Positions 1 through 30,700 of a stretch of 64,000 bases of DNA are shown piece by piece. The notes below the pieces were generated by a model, which ran no database searches, was not told where the DNA came from, and worked only from the letters and a program-made list of their open reading frames with translations. The stretch is from Centroberyx gerrardi (Eukaryota > Chordata > Actinopteri > Beryciformes > Berycidae). How positions within the stretch are numbered: position 1 is the stretch's first letter; every line of letters starts with the position of its first letter. The DNA lies in the NCBI RefSeq assembly GCF_048128805.1, contig NC_135998.1, positions 14,731,656-14,795,655 on the forward strand, written 5' to 3'. The position numbers were made by a program, and so were the translations under genes.

Positions 1-2046
1 CAGAATGTCAAAGTAATCACATTCATTTCCATCGCTAGGGGGGAGCAATAAACTGTGATTTTGACAGAAAATATAGAAACATCATATATGGAATGAATAA
101 TATGAATTCAAGATGTCATTATAATGCCTTGAACATCAATTTCAAACTGAAAGAAAGTCCTCTTCAATGGGGTAACTATAGGACTCCCATGGGCTCCCAT
201 GGGGGCCTCTTAGAACCCAATGAGCAGCCATGGGATCCTCCACTGGGCCACAAGCAAATTCACTTATAACTACAGTAAACAGCAGCAGTAGAAGCAGCAA
301 TCATAATCATAATTATAATTGTAATCATAATAACCCACTATCTTCAAGACATACTCATCCTTCACCCAGCTCCTATCAGTCAGTTGTTTGAATTGTAAGA
401 AATGTCAAAAGTTCAACTTAGATTTTACACAGTGATGCATTAGTGAAATTAGCTTAGAATCAGAAATGACTTTGAGTCCAATAATACTAGAGGAGAGAGA
501 CAGGAGGAGAGAGGGAGTATTCTGCAGAACGTGAGCAGTGTTGCAATGCAATGTATGCACATAATGTAGTATAATGTCAGTTATTTCTGTGGCCAAGAGT
601 GATACGCATAACAAATCTCCCAGCTGACCATTGATTAAGCTAAAGGTCGACGGACCAGACGGGACCATCTCAGCTTTCTTTGTGCCTTTACTACAACTAC
701 CACTGTTTACAAACTGCCTCCGTGTTGGTGCTCTACTGACCTGCCCAGAATCACATGGGTGTCATACCTGGTGGTGAACAAGACACAAACCCACACGGTA
801 CAATGGTTGTGAACCACAGACAGTGTGAACAAGGAAAGAATTAAATGGTAAGCTCCCAAATGGATTTACTCTCCGCCATATCTCAATATTTTTCCCTCTC
901 CCTGTCTGCGGATGTTTTGAGATTTACCAGCGAGGAACAAGTTGGATGCTGCCAAAGCTCCCTACACATAGGCAGGCTGTGAGCTATAATTGGTAACTGT
1001 AGTTCATTCACTGTTTGGTTTACTAATGTATCCACTGCCAGTGATTTGTCATAATCCAATTATAACCATAGACATGGTTGTTTTCATATCCACGTACCAC
1101 TGATTGCAGGGTGGTGGGGATTTTGTAATATGACATTACTGATTAGAGCTGTTGTTGTTTGGATTCTGACTTTGGGAGAGGTGTTCGTGTTTAGCTTTAT
1201 ACTGAATGATCTGTTGAAAGTAATAGAGGAAACGTTTTCTCTGAATTCTGTTTTGGTGTGTGTGGCTTTTTCCCTTAAAGCCTGGGGTGTCATTGTGTCA
1301 CATTACTTCAATACTTTCTTACCAATTTGAAATTACAGTCAAAACATAATATGAAATTTACTGTTATAAATATATATAAAATTGTCAAATATCACTTCTG
1401 TATATTAATCAAAAAATCAACATAAAATTGAATAACCAGTAGACTAAGCTGCATTATTTCTGTGAATTGGTTGGGTTGATGTGGCTGATATATATTTTTT
1501 TTATCAACAAACACTACCTTACAATACTTAAGATGAACATTAAATGCAAATATTTTTTAAGCAATTTGACAGTGACATTACCATGCTTTGAAAAAGGAAT
1601 TGTTCATCTTCTTTATAAAAACTTCAAAAACATTAATATTGATGTTTAAAACAAGTGTGTCATGTTACAGCTCGCATGTAATCTATCCTTTATGTTTTTG
1701 CTTTTTGGTGTACTCATCCCACAAGGAAAACATCAATAATGTTTGAGGATCAGATGTGGTGGCAAAATAAGCTTTGTTGGAGAATAAACATCTCAGACAT
1801 TCAGTGAGATACAGCAGTTGTGTTTATTTAATATGATTTCAGAAACAGATTTAGGGCCTCTATGAGTAATAATATAAGATTCTAATACAGCATACAATAG
1901 CAAAATTATGAATGTTGAGTGATCAGTGTGTGTTCATAGTGTGTTTAGTTGAATTTCAGCTCATGTTCATGGGAGCTGTAGAAGAACAAAGGAGTAATAA
2001 AAAAATAACCATGGTTCATAAGCTGAAGGTCATTATTACAACTGAT

Positions 2047-2101
<55 letters not shown>

Positions 2102-3885
2102 TTTAATTGCTTGCTGATTGAGATATTAAAATATTGTCTACGGAATGAATACAATGTCTTAAGAAAATCAGCCTCTTTTCTTTTATCCAAATTCTAATGT
2201 TCTCATAAATTATTGATTATCAAAGTAAAACTCACATGGTTATACCACAATGGGTATGCTCAGATCTAAATAAATTATGGCATCTTATATTGAATGTTTG
2301 CAAAACTTCTATGAATGAAAAGATTTAAAAAAAAAAAAAAAAAAAGAAAATTCATTCCAAAATGTCAAACTGCTTGTAAGGCGAGATGTGGCTCAAATGA
2401 CTGAGGTGTGGAGCTTCGGATTGAAGTAACAACAAAACCAAAGGGAAGGGAAGTTTCTCAGATGAATGAAGAAGTGAATGAATTTTCAATGGAATTTTCG
2501 GGAGTAAATTTAATTGGATAAAATCAATGACACGTTGGTTCTGAGCAGCATAAAACTAGTGCTCATTAGACCTCTCCTGGTAAAAACTGATGCCGTGTGG
2601 AGGGGGTTTTACTGGAGCGCTGCATACAGCTTCCTAAACCTGTCGAGCTGAAACGGACTTCTATCCAGCACCGTTTCCTCCGGTTGTGTCTCACAAAATA
2701 ATGACACGGCTAAAACACGGTTTCCCCTGGATAGCGTGTCCACTCTGGGAGCGATACGTGCATTTAATTAAGTGCTATTGACTGTCTCGAGCTCCACACA
2801 GAGAGGAAACTTCCGCCTCGAAAAGGTCGGGGGTGCCACGTGGTTTTAAGCTCTAACCTATCAGGGGCAAGTGCGCATTGCGATCCTGTGCAGGAGAATT
2901 TTTTTTTAAAGGGGAGGTAGTGATGAATGAACTAAGTTTCAGCACCAGGGATAGCTCCACTCGCACAGTATCAACCTCACCACAACACAGGCGTTCATTT
3001 TCTACTCCATTTAGGCTGGTGAGTGCAGTCCCTTCCCAACTTTACAGACGGGTTAAGATCTCAAATAGTAAAATGAGCAAAAGAGAGTCAACTTTACGAC
3101 TGCAATGCAATTGAAACAAAGACACTCTTATGAGAAAACTGTGAGCTCTGATTAAAATACCACTACAAATGCAATAACACAGCAATATAGCCTAACAGCT
3201 CTAAGGCTAAATTTGTTGCAGCTGCAGCACCAAGACGTGTGGATGATTGGGTTCTGCTTTGGTTTATGCCTCCCCAGATGCTCAATTTCGAGAAGTTGGC
3301 TGTATTTCCTCGGGGTGATATAACTCTTCTACTCCATTAATAACACAGCCACCAGCGATCACATCAATCTGCGGCTGCAGACACGAGCCCTGACCATATA
3401 GGTGCTATAGGCCCAGTCACATGGTCAGTGACCAATGAATGTTGCCATGAAGGCACAGGAGCGCTGAATGAAATCAGCATCTTGTAAATCAGTAATGACA
3501 GAGAGCTACGTGTGTTTCGCATGCAATCAATAAAAGGAAACCAGTCAGGAATTTATGAATAGGCCTATCTGATGGGTGTTCTGTTCAAAACCTTAATTAC
3601 ATATGTGGAAATGGGCAATATCTATCTCACAATGCTCAAATGAACTGGTGAAATGACTGAAAATGGCACAAGTGACTTTTTGATAGTAAAAAAAAAAGAA
3701 AATAATCTTCTTCCATATTTTTTTCTTCTCTTATTTACATGTCTGTTGTCTGTTAATGCATAGACCATATGGCCCAGCTTCAAAAAGCTCAATGACAGGT
3801 TAGGCTGTGTGTTGTTTTTTTGTTGTTGTTGTTTTTTTGGGATACTTAGGCCTAGTGAGAAAAGTTTTCATTCATGGCAAAGGTG
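1..3885. other. Non-coding DNA upstream of kcnn2
   Basis: No coding exon is supported here. Open frames are short and overlap on both strands (for example around 1084-1330), with no recognisable protein similarity. The stretch holds an AGAT microsatellite, an A-rich run near 2327-2345 and AT-rich DNA. The last kilobase probably contains kcnn2 regulatory DNA, which is inference from position only. Confidence 0.6.
2049..2101. repeat. AGAT tetranucleotide microsatellite
   Basis: About thirteen uninterrupted AGAT units are read directly. A tract of this kind is likely polymorphic in length. Confidence 0.95.
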
Positions 3886-3893
3886 TATATAAG
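3886..3893 (+). promoter_or_regulatory. Candidate TATA box for kcnn2
   Basis: A TATATAAG match lies about 280 bases before the first in-frame ATG of kcnn2 at 4172. If used, transcription would start near 3915-3920 and leave a 5' UTR of about 250 bases. Position and motif are the only support. Confidence 0.35.
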
Positions 3894-4171
3894 TGAAGTA
3901 GTTCTCCAAAAAAAGACAAGGTATATCATTTTGTGTTTTCTTTGCTTCTTTGCCGAGGAAGGCTGGGCTTCAAACCCTGTGGTTGCAACCTTTTCATGAC
4001 GTCAAGCCAGTTGTTTTGGTCCCCGCTGCCCAATCGCAGGCGCCTCTCGCATATCTACCGGAGCCGAAATGGGTCTATTCATGCAACGTATCTGTCCTCC
4101 CGTAACTACCATAACGCCCTTCGGTGGGTGCTCTGTGGTACCCGACTGCTGCTTTAAACAGCAGCACTGAC

Positions 4172-24168
<19,997 letters not shown>

Positions 24169-26007
24169 AGTCCAAGGGGAACGCCTCCACTGAAGACTTT
24201 TGCCATCATATGGCCAAGTTGCATTTATCGTAAAGCCTTATGGTTTCAATAAGTATTATCCAAATTCTGATGACAGAATCCAAGACACCGGGGACAATGC
24301 ATTTTAATGGATAACTTCATGCTGTTATTTGTTTTTTATTACCTCAAAAGATGTTGTTATCCTTGCTCTGGTGACATGACCATAAATAATGGCGCTTCCC
24401 TCAGTAAAAACTAAAAGGCCTATCGATGGGGCTGTGATAAGAACTCTACTCCATCTCTATGCAGAGGTAGCCAGTTTTAGGTGGCAAGGTTACCAAGTGT
24501 GAAACTATTGCACTAAAATAGTGCTTCTCACAGACTTTGTGCTTCCGCTGGCTTGATTCAGATGCCGTGTTCCTCAAAGCGAACTGAAAAACCATGAAAC
24601 CTGTCAGTCAGGGAGCATGGCAGTTACATTGAGGAAAAAGTGCTGTGTTTGATGGACTGAAGTGAACTGACAACAGATGGCAGAAGAAAATTGCTCCTAC
24701 ACACTGTCACTCAGAGATAACTTATAAAGCTTGAAATGAGGAAAAAAGCATATATCTTTTAGGTTAGAAACAGCATCAACTATAGCGGTTTTCTTTTGCA
24801 GAGTGCCCCTGTAGAATGACTATTTTTGGGGCGACATTGCAAATAATTTAATCCTCTAGTCAAAATGAATGCATCAAAAATCTGTACTTGCACTTACTTT
24901 TTAATCAATGCACTTCAATGCTGACTGACGTATGATATAAAGATGCGTTGCTCATTAAAAGAAGAACATTTGAGATGTTTGGGCATGGGTTTATTATTGT
25001 CAATTCTCAAGTTGTGGCTAGTGTTGATGAATCAAGTCAAAGCCCTCTTGCTGTTTTTCACAAAGAAGCATTAACTTACCTCTACAGGCCTACAGAAACC
25101 CATTCAATGATCAGAAACATAGTTCCCCCCCACCCACCCCCCCACCCCCTGTCTCACTGTGTCTTACCTCCTGTCCTCCTTTCCTGTGCCATTTATGCTT
25201 ACTGTCACCCCAGCCGGGCAACAATAGATAAATGCTGAACAACTCACTGAAACCATATCTACCTTTTAAAAAGAAAAAACCTATTTTTATATTTTGATGA
25301 GGACAAGCACACCTCCTACAACCAAGCAAACAACATTGGGGAGATATGAATGGACAGATTCAGCATATCTAGCATAGGGCTTAACATTTGGACTGGGGTT
25401 AAGATACATGATAAAGTATTAAGTTGTCCTCTGAAATGAATTACTGTCTAATCTAACATTATACATCGGATTACATTTATTTTTTACAGCAAACGCATTA
25501 GATGACATTGTTTGGTTGCATTGGAATTTAAAGAAGAGCAGTAGCCTATCGAAGCCCGGTGCTGGTAAATCTACCAGTAGTGTGTGGCCTTTATTAGGTT
25601 TTGCAGTTTAATGTCAAAAAGCAAACAACAAAAAAATATTAATCCAATTTAATCAAATCCCCTCCTGGTCCTCTCACACAGTATCTCCGTGTCAATGGGA
25701 TAAACTGTACAGCGTGAAAAGCCCTGATCAATACACTGACTGGACATAAATATTCACCATATGCACATAACTGTTAATGCACCGTTTGCAAGGTTCACAG
25801 AGCAAAGGATGGGTGAGTGGACATCTGTCTGGTGGTCACTCATCCAATCAGCTGCCCTGACCTTGCTCAACCAACCAGCCCACTAACCAACCGATCAATC
25901 GGAAGATCAATATCAACAAAAACGATGGATGTTCAGTCCAGAAATTTCAGCAACATAGAAACCAATGAGAGATTATACTGTATGCGAATAAAATATTAAA
26001 CAATAAA
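24169..26007 (+). other. kcnn2: Probable kcnn2 3' UTR with poly(A) signals
   Basis: No coding region follows the TAG at 24166-24168. Two AATAAA signals at 25987-25992 and 26002-26007 are the first strong poly(A) signals I noticed, which would give a 3' UTR of about 1.8 kb. An earlier end using a variant signal cannot be excluded. Confidence 0.45.
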
Positions 26008-26110
26008 ACTATACTATTTGACAGGCCTGCGTCCTTTTTTGTGTGAGAGAATTTGTATGATCTAGAAATAGAAAAGGATAGAATTACTTCTTTCCCTTTC
26101 TCTCGCTGTC

Positions 26111-26113
<3 letters not shown>

Positions 26114-26170
<57 letters not shown>

Positions 26171-26180
26171 TGTGTGTGTG
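26114..26180. repeat. GT/GCGT microsatellite
   Basis: About twenty GT units, then GCGT units, then more GT. Open frames across it (poly His/Thr on one strand) are artefacts. Confidence 0.95.
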
Positions 26181-26350
26181 TTGTGCACGTCTGTCTATCT
26201 AGGCCTATCTGTAGACAAGTGGAAAAAAAGATAGTCATCAATAGCCTATATATAATCAATATACAATAATAAATCGTGAGAGACATAGTTTAATTAAATT
26301 CATAATTTCATTGTAATGTAGATAAACTTTCTTGATGTTTCACTGAGCAA

Positions 26351-26385
26351 CCAATAGATGGAGACAAAACGCCCTATATAAAAAG
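26351..26385 (+). promoter_or_regulatory. CCAAT plus TATA promoter-like pair with no known gene downstream
   Basis: CCAAT at 26351-26355 is followed 20 bases later by a strong TATA match (TATATAAAAAG, 26375-26385). A start near 26405-26415 would be expected. No protein-coding frame follows, so it may belong to a non-coding RNA, a decayed retroelement, or be chance. Confidence 0.3.
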
Positions 26386-26539
26386 CTACTTCCATGAGCT
26401 GAGCGTGTACGCAGCCGGGCAGATTTTACCCTGCAAATTGACTTGTAGGCAGATTGACGTGCACGAGCCTCCCAGGCGGACAGCCACATGTACACTAAAC
26501 CAACCACTTGCCATTCATCAGTTTGACAACCAGCCAGTT

Positions 26540-26650
26540 AAATTCAGTGCTCATGTCAAGTCAAGTCCAATTTATTTATGAAGCACTTTCAACAAAACGG
26601 TTTTGTCTCAAAGTGTTTTCTGTGCAACAGAGAACATAAATATAGATAAA
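26540..26650 (+). mobile_element. Probable retroelement-derived repeat fragment
   Basis: The stretch with caatttatttatgaagcac, then gtctcaaagtg, resembles a dispersed fish repeat I recognise (aatttatttataaagcac...caaagtgcttt). No ends or target-site duplication could be fixed. Confidence 0.4.
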
Positions 26651-26707
26651 TACAAACAAATGTTACAAATGTTAATCTGTAAGGCCAGCGTTTTATGTTT
26701 GTGTGTT

Positions 26708-26710
<3 letters not shown>

Positions 26711-26751
<41 letters not shown>
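26711..26751. repeat. GT microsatellite
   Basis: About twenty GT units read directly. Confidence 0.95.
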
Positions 26752-26753
<2 letters not shown>

Positions 26754-26897
26754 CATGCTGCATGGTAATTCTACATTACCTAGCTGTTTATTTTTTTGTT
26801 GTTGTGTTTTTTTGGTTGACACTTGTGCACAGGATTTGGACATACCAACTCCTGTAATCAGACAATTTTTGTCTGCTGCTTTTTTATGCTATGCTTG

Positions 26898-26900
<3 letters not shown>

Positions 26901-26951
<51 letters not shown>
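26901..26951. repeat. GT microsatellite
   Basis: About twenty-five GT units read directly, immediately before a retroelement-like tail. Confidence 0.95.
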
Positions 26952-26954
<3 letters not shown>

Positions 26955-27033
26955 TCAATGCTCATTGTGCAAAGCAAATTCCCCTTGGGGCAATAAAGAT
27001 TTCATTGATTGATTGATTGATTGATTGATTGAT
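26955..27033 (+). mobile_element. LINE/SINE 3' tail with ATTG repeat
   Basis: The sequence aattccccttggggcaataaag followed by a run of about seven ATTG units (27004-27032) is the typical end of fish L2-like LINEs and the SINEs that share their tails. The body of the element is not recognisable. Confidence 0.55.
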
Positions 27034-27570
27034 ATATAGACAGAGTAGAGAATCACTTTTTCTATCCCCCACACTTTCCCTAAAACAACTGAAGCCACAA
27101 GGCAAGTTAGGCTTCATCAATCCGTTAATAAGAGTTCAATAATAGCAGCATAGTCTTTCCATAATAGATTTTTAAGTGGTCATATCACAAGATAAAATTA
27201 AGTATCAAATCTGTGAAAAACAAGTCAAAGTCAAGTTTTGAGTAATTAATCCATTTGCAAGTCTCAAGTAATCAAAATCATCTGTAGCTACCAGGTCATG
27301 TGAATCTAGTCTCCATCTCTGTCAAAATCAATCTGCTTCCCAGATGCAGAATGTGCATCCAAGGCTGATTTTGAATGTCTCTTTCGTCTGTTACACCAAA
27401 CACTGTAGCAGGATGCATTGAATACAAGAGAGAGGCATTTCTATCTGACTGGCCCTTGATGAAATAGCTCCATGGCATTTTAAATATGGCTGTCTGTGGG
27501 CGGGCAATGCTAAGCTTCCCTTTGAGTCAACACTCGGGGCAAAGTTCGCGCTTTCAGGCAGCACGTCCTC

Positions 27571-27580
27571 CTCGCGAGAT
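27571..27580. promoter_or_regulatory. CGCG-type promoter element of drg1
   Basis: CTCGCGAGAT is a near-complete match to the palindromic TCTCGCGAGA element of TATA-less housekeeping promoters, bound by BANP in mammals. It lies about 150 bases before the drg1 ATG in locally CpG-rich DNA. No TATA box is evident. Function is inferred. Confidence 0.5.
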
Positions 27581-27721
27581 TTACCGCGAAGCAGTACTAA
27601 GCAGCACTTGCGTTAGAGCTGTGTGCCTACTAAACAACATCGGATAACTTTACCAACTTCCATGTAAAATATTTTAAACTTTCATCGGTGGCGTTGATCA
27701 CATCTAGGAATCTCCGGCAAC

Positions 27722-30700
27722 ATGAGTTTACTCGCCAAAATAGCAGAGATCGAAAATGAGGTAAGGTAAAGGTTGACAGCAGGCTAACCCAATGAATCAG
27801 TCACGTTTTAGCAGTGAATGCTAGCAGGTATTAGCCTAGCTGCTACAGCTGGGCCTCGTACCATACTTCATATTTCTGACCCGGCTACAGTTCCTTGTCA
27901 GTGTGCTACGTGTTACAAAGCATACCAAAATTAATCACATTGTACCGTCCTTATTCGGCTCGCAAATTAACATACATTTTATAGCTTTATTATTTAAATG
28001 TCAGTATGTTGCCGATGTCTGCGTGTCAGTCCAGCTGTGCTAACTCCGATTTGTTGTTGAGTGGTAACAGAACCGAACCAGCAGCGACAGACCGACCGGC
28101 TACTTTCTTCAGTCATTTAGGCGTAGAGATTAACAGCTAGTAGGAAACGCTTTGGAAGTTAGTCTATAAGCATTAGCTGGTGAAAGAGTTGAGCAGAGAT
28201 GGGACCAGGGAGGAAGCATGCGATGGACCTTGAAGGGTCGGTGGTAACTTATGAGCTGGGCTGTGAAAGTAGCCTCAGTAGGACTCACAGGACCAGCGGT
28301 GAGGTAGAGGCTGGGCAAAAGATCACAGTTAACAGTCTGCAGTCCAGGCATTCATACCGCTGTGACATTACATCACACCTGTGGTTATGAGTCCTGGTCT
28401 TAAGGACCCAGAGTGCTGCTGGTTTTCTATCTTACCAGCTAGGTAATTGCAGTCACCCTGTATGCCTAGGTGTTTTAGTTACCAGTCCCTGGTTAGCTGG
28501 CTGGACTGTAAACCAGGCAGCAGGGTCCTGGGTCCTGAGGCCCGGGACGGAGAACCTCTGCATTACACCACACTGTGGATTTGACTCCTCTGTGGCATGT
28601 CAGCCTTCTCTCTCCCATCTGTCCTGTTATTCTCCACTGTATATTGTCCAAATAACCTGAGGGGCCATTAAATGTATCTCAAATAATAGTTTCCATCAAC
28701 ATTAGTGGTAGCATGCCAGGTCTCTTGTGAAAATAAATTTGAGTTATGCTAGCATGCCATTTATCAGAGAAGCAAAGTTTTAAATTATGAGTTTAAAGGA
28801 TGATAGTTACACAGAACAGAGAAAGGATAAGGAAGTCATGTAGTACATCATTGGTACGCCACTTTTGTAAATTATGATGTATTTTTGGAGGACTACACAT
28901 CTTGGGATAACATCAGCATTATTATGATACATTTGCATAGCAGTGAAAATCACTGTTGCCAAATTTGACTAAACCAGTGCTGGGAAATACTGGGAAAATT
29001 ATACATTTTAACTAAGTCACTCTTAACTTCTAGTTGTGCTGTCTTAACTTTTACAGGACTACAAACAATGATAATCGTCTTCTCAGTGCTGCTCACTGGG
29101 TTATTTTTCCCAAAAAATTACTTGCACACCATGAAGGACATAGCAATAAGCCTTTTTCATTTCCAGTTAGGTCTATTACAAAGCAGCAGACAGAGAATGA
29201 CTGTAGGGTCTCGTATTGATGATGTCACTGCTGGTTGCAGATGGCCAGGACGCAGAAGAACAAGGCCACCGCTCATCACTTGGGTCTGCTCAAAGCACGC
29301 CTCGCCAAGCTGAGGAGAGAACTCATCACACCGAAAGGAGGCAGCGGCGGTGGAACGGGAGAAGGTCAGACTAGATTTTTAAATACTGCAAACTCAGTCC
29401 ACGTACTACTCTTACTAATGCATAGGTTTCATTCCTGTTAACTGTAAGTAAACTATTGCTGTCCTGTGTAGCGTCACAGCGGTTATTTGGTTTGATTTGA
29501 GTCCCTAATGCCTTCTCTCTGTTGTTCAGGTTTTGATGTAGCAAAAACAGGGGACGCCCGTATTGGGTTTGTCGGGTTTCCCTCGGTGGGCAAGTCGACC
29601 CTGCTGAGTAACCTCGCAGGTGTGTACTCTGAGGTCGCTGCCTACGAGTTTACCACTCTGACGACAGTACCCGGAGTGATTCGATACAAAGGTGCCAAAA
29701 TTCAGGTACAAGAATCTCTACTTGCATAATACTTGCTATGCAGTCTTATCAGTCTATCAGGATTTTTAGTGGATTTTACTTATTTACCCTTCTTCTTTCT
29801 AAGCTGCTGGATCTCCCAGGAATCATTGAGGGGGCCAAGGATGGCAAGGGCAGAGGCAGGCAGGTCATCGCAGGTAAGGACCATCAGTGAAGACAGAAAA
29901 ATGTTCTCATTTGCAGAATATGCACTTCAGACAGAGGTGACGTGTGTCCTGACCAATGGCTGACCTCTCTCTCTCCTTTCTGTTTTAGTGGCTCGAACCT
30001 GCAACTTAATCCTGATTGTGCTCGATGTCTTGAAGCCTCTTGGTCATAAGAAGCTAATAGAACACGAGCTGGAGGGCTTCGGCATCCGACTTAACAAGCA
30101 GCCGCCCAACATCGGCTTCAAGAAGAAGGACAAAGGAGGCATCAACTTCACAGCCACAGTGCGTCTGCCGCAGCATCGCAGCATTTCAGACACATTCACA
30201 GATGCAAACTTCTCACTTTTGTTGTTTTTATCCCTAAATGGGTCACTCACATGAATTGTGACATTTTTTGGGGGGGGGGACTGGGAGAGAGGGGGGTGAC
30301 ATGTGACAGACCCATCGTCTCTATCCATCATCAGTCCAGAGGCAGGTTGGCTGACTAACTACCAATTAGAGAATGTCCCTTCATAGTAGAGCTGCAACGA
30401 TTAATCGATTAATCGATTAGTTGTCAACTATTAAATCAATCGCCAACTATTTTGATAATCGATTAATCGGTTTGAGTAATTTTTTAAGAAAAATAAGTCA
30501 AAATTCTCTGATTCCAGCTTCTTAAATGTGAATATTTTCTGGTTTCTTTACTCCTCTATGACAGTAAACTGAATATCTTTGGGTTGTGGACAAAACAAGA
30601 CATTTGAGGACGTCATCTTGGGCTTTGGGAAACACTGATCGACATTTTTCACCATTTTCTGACATTTTATAGACCAAACAACTAATCGATTAATCGAGGA

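Noticed and set aside
1084-1330. Overlapping short frames on both strands
   Set aside because: Below 70 codons, no similarity and no splice signals.
2049-2101. CRISPR-like array
   Set aside because: A simple AGAT microsatellite without spacers.
4124-4171. An earlier start for kcnn2 at GTG 4124
   Set aside because: GTG is not a usual eukaryotic start; the first in-frame ATG after the stop at 4112 is at 4172.
26062-27012. Open frames with runs of Thr-His or Cys-Val across GT repeats
   Set aside because: They are translations of dinucleotide microsatellites on either strand and have no other protein features.
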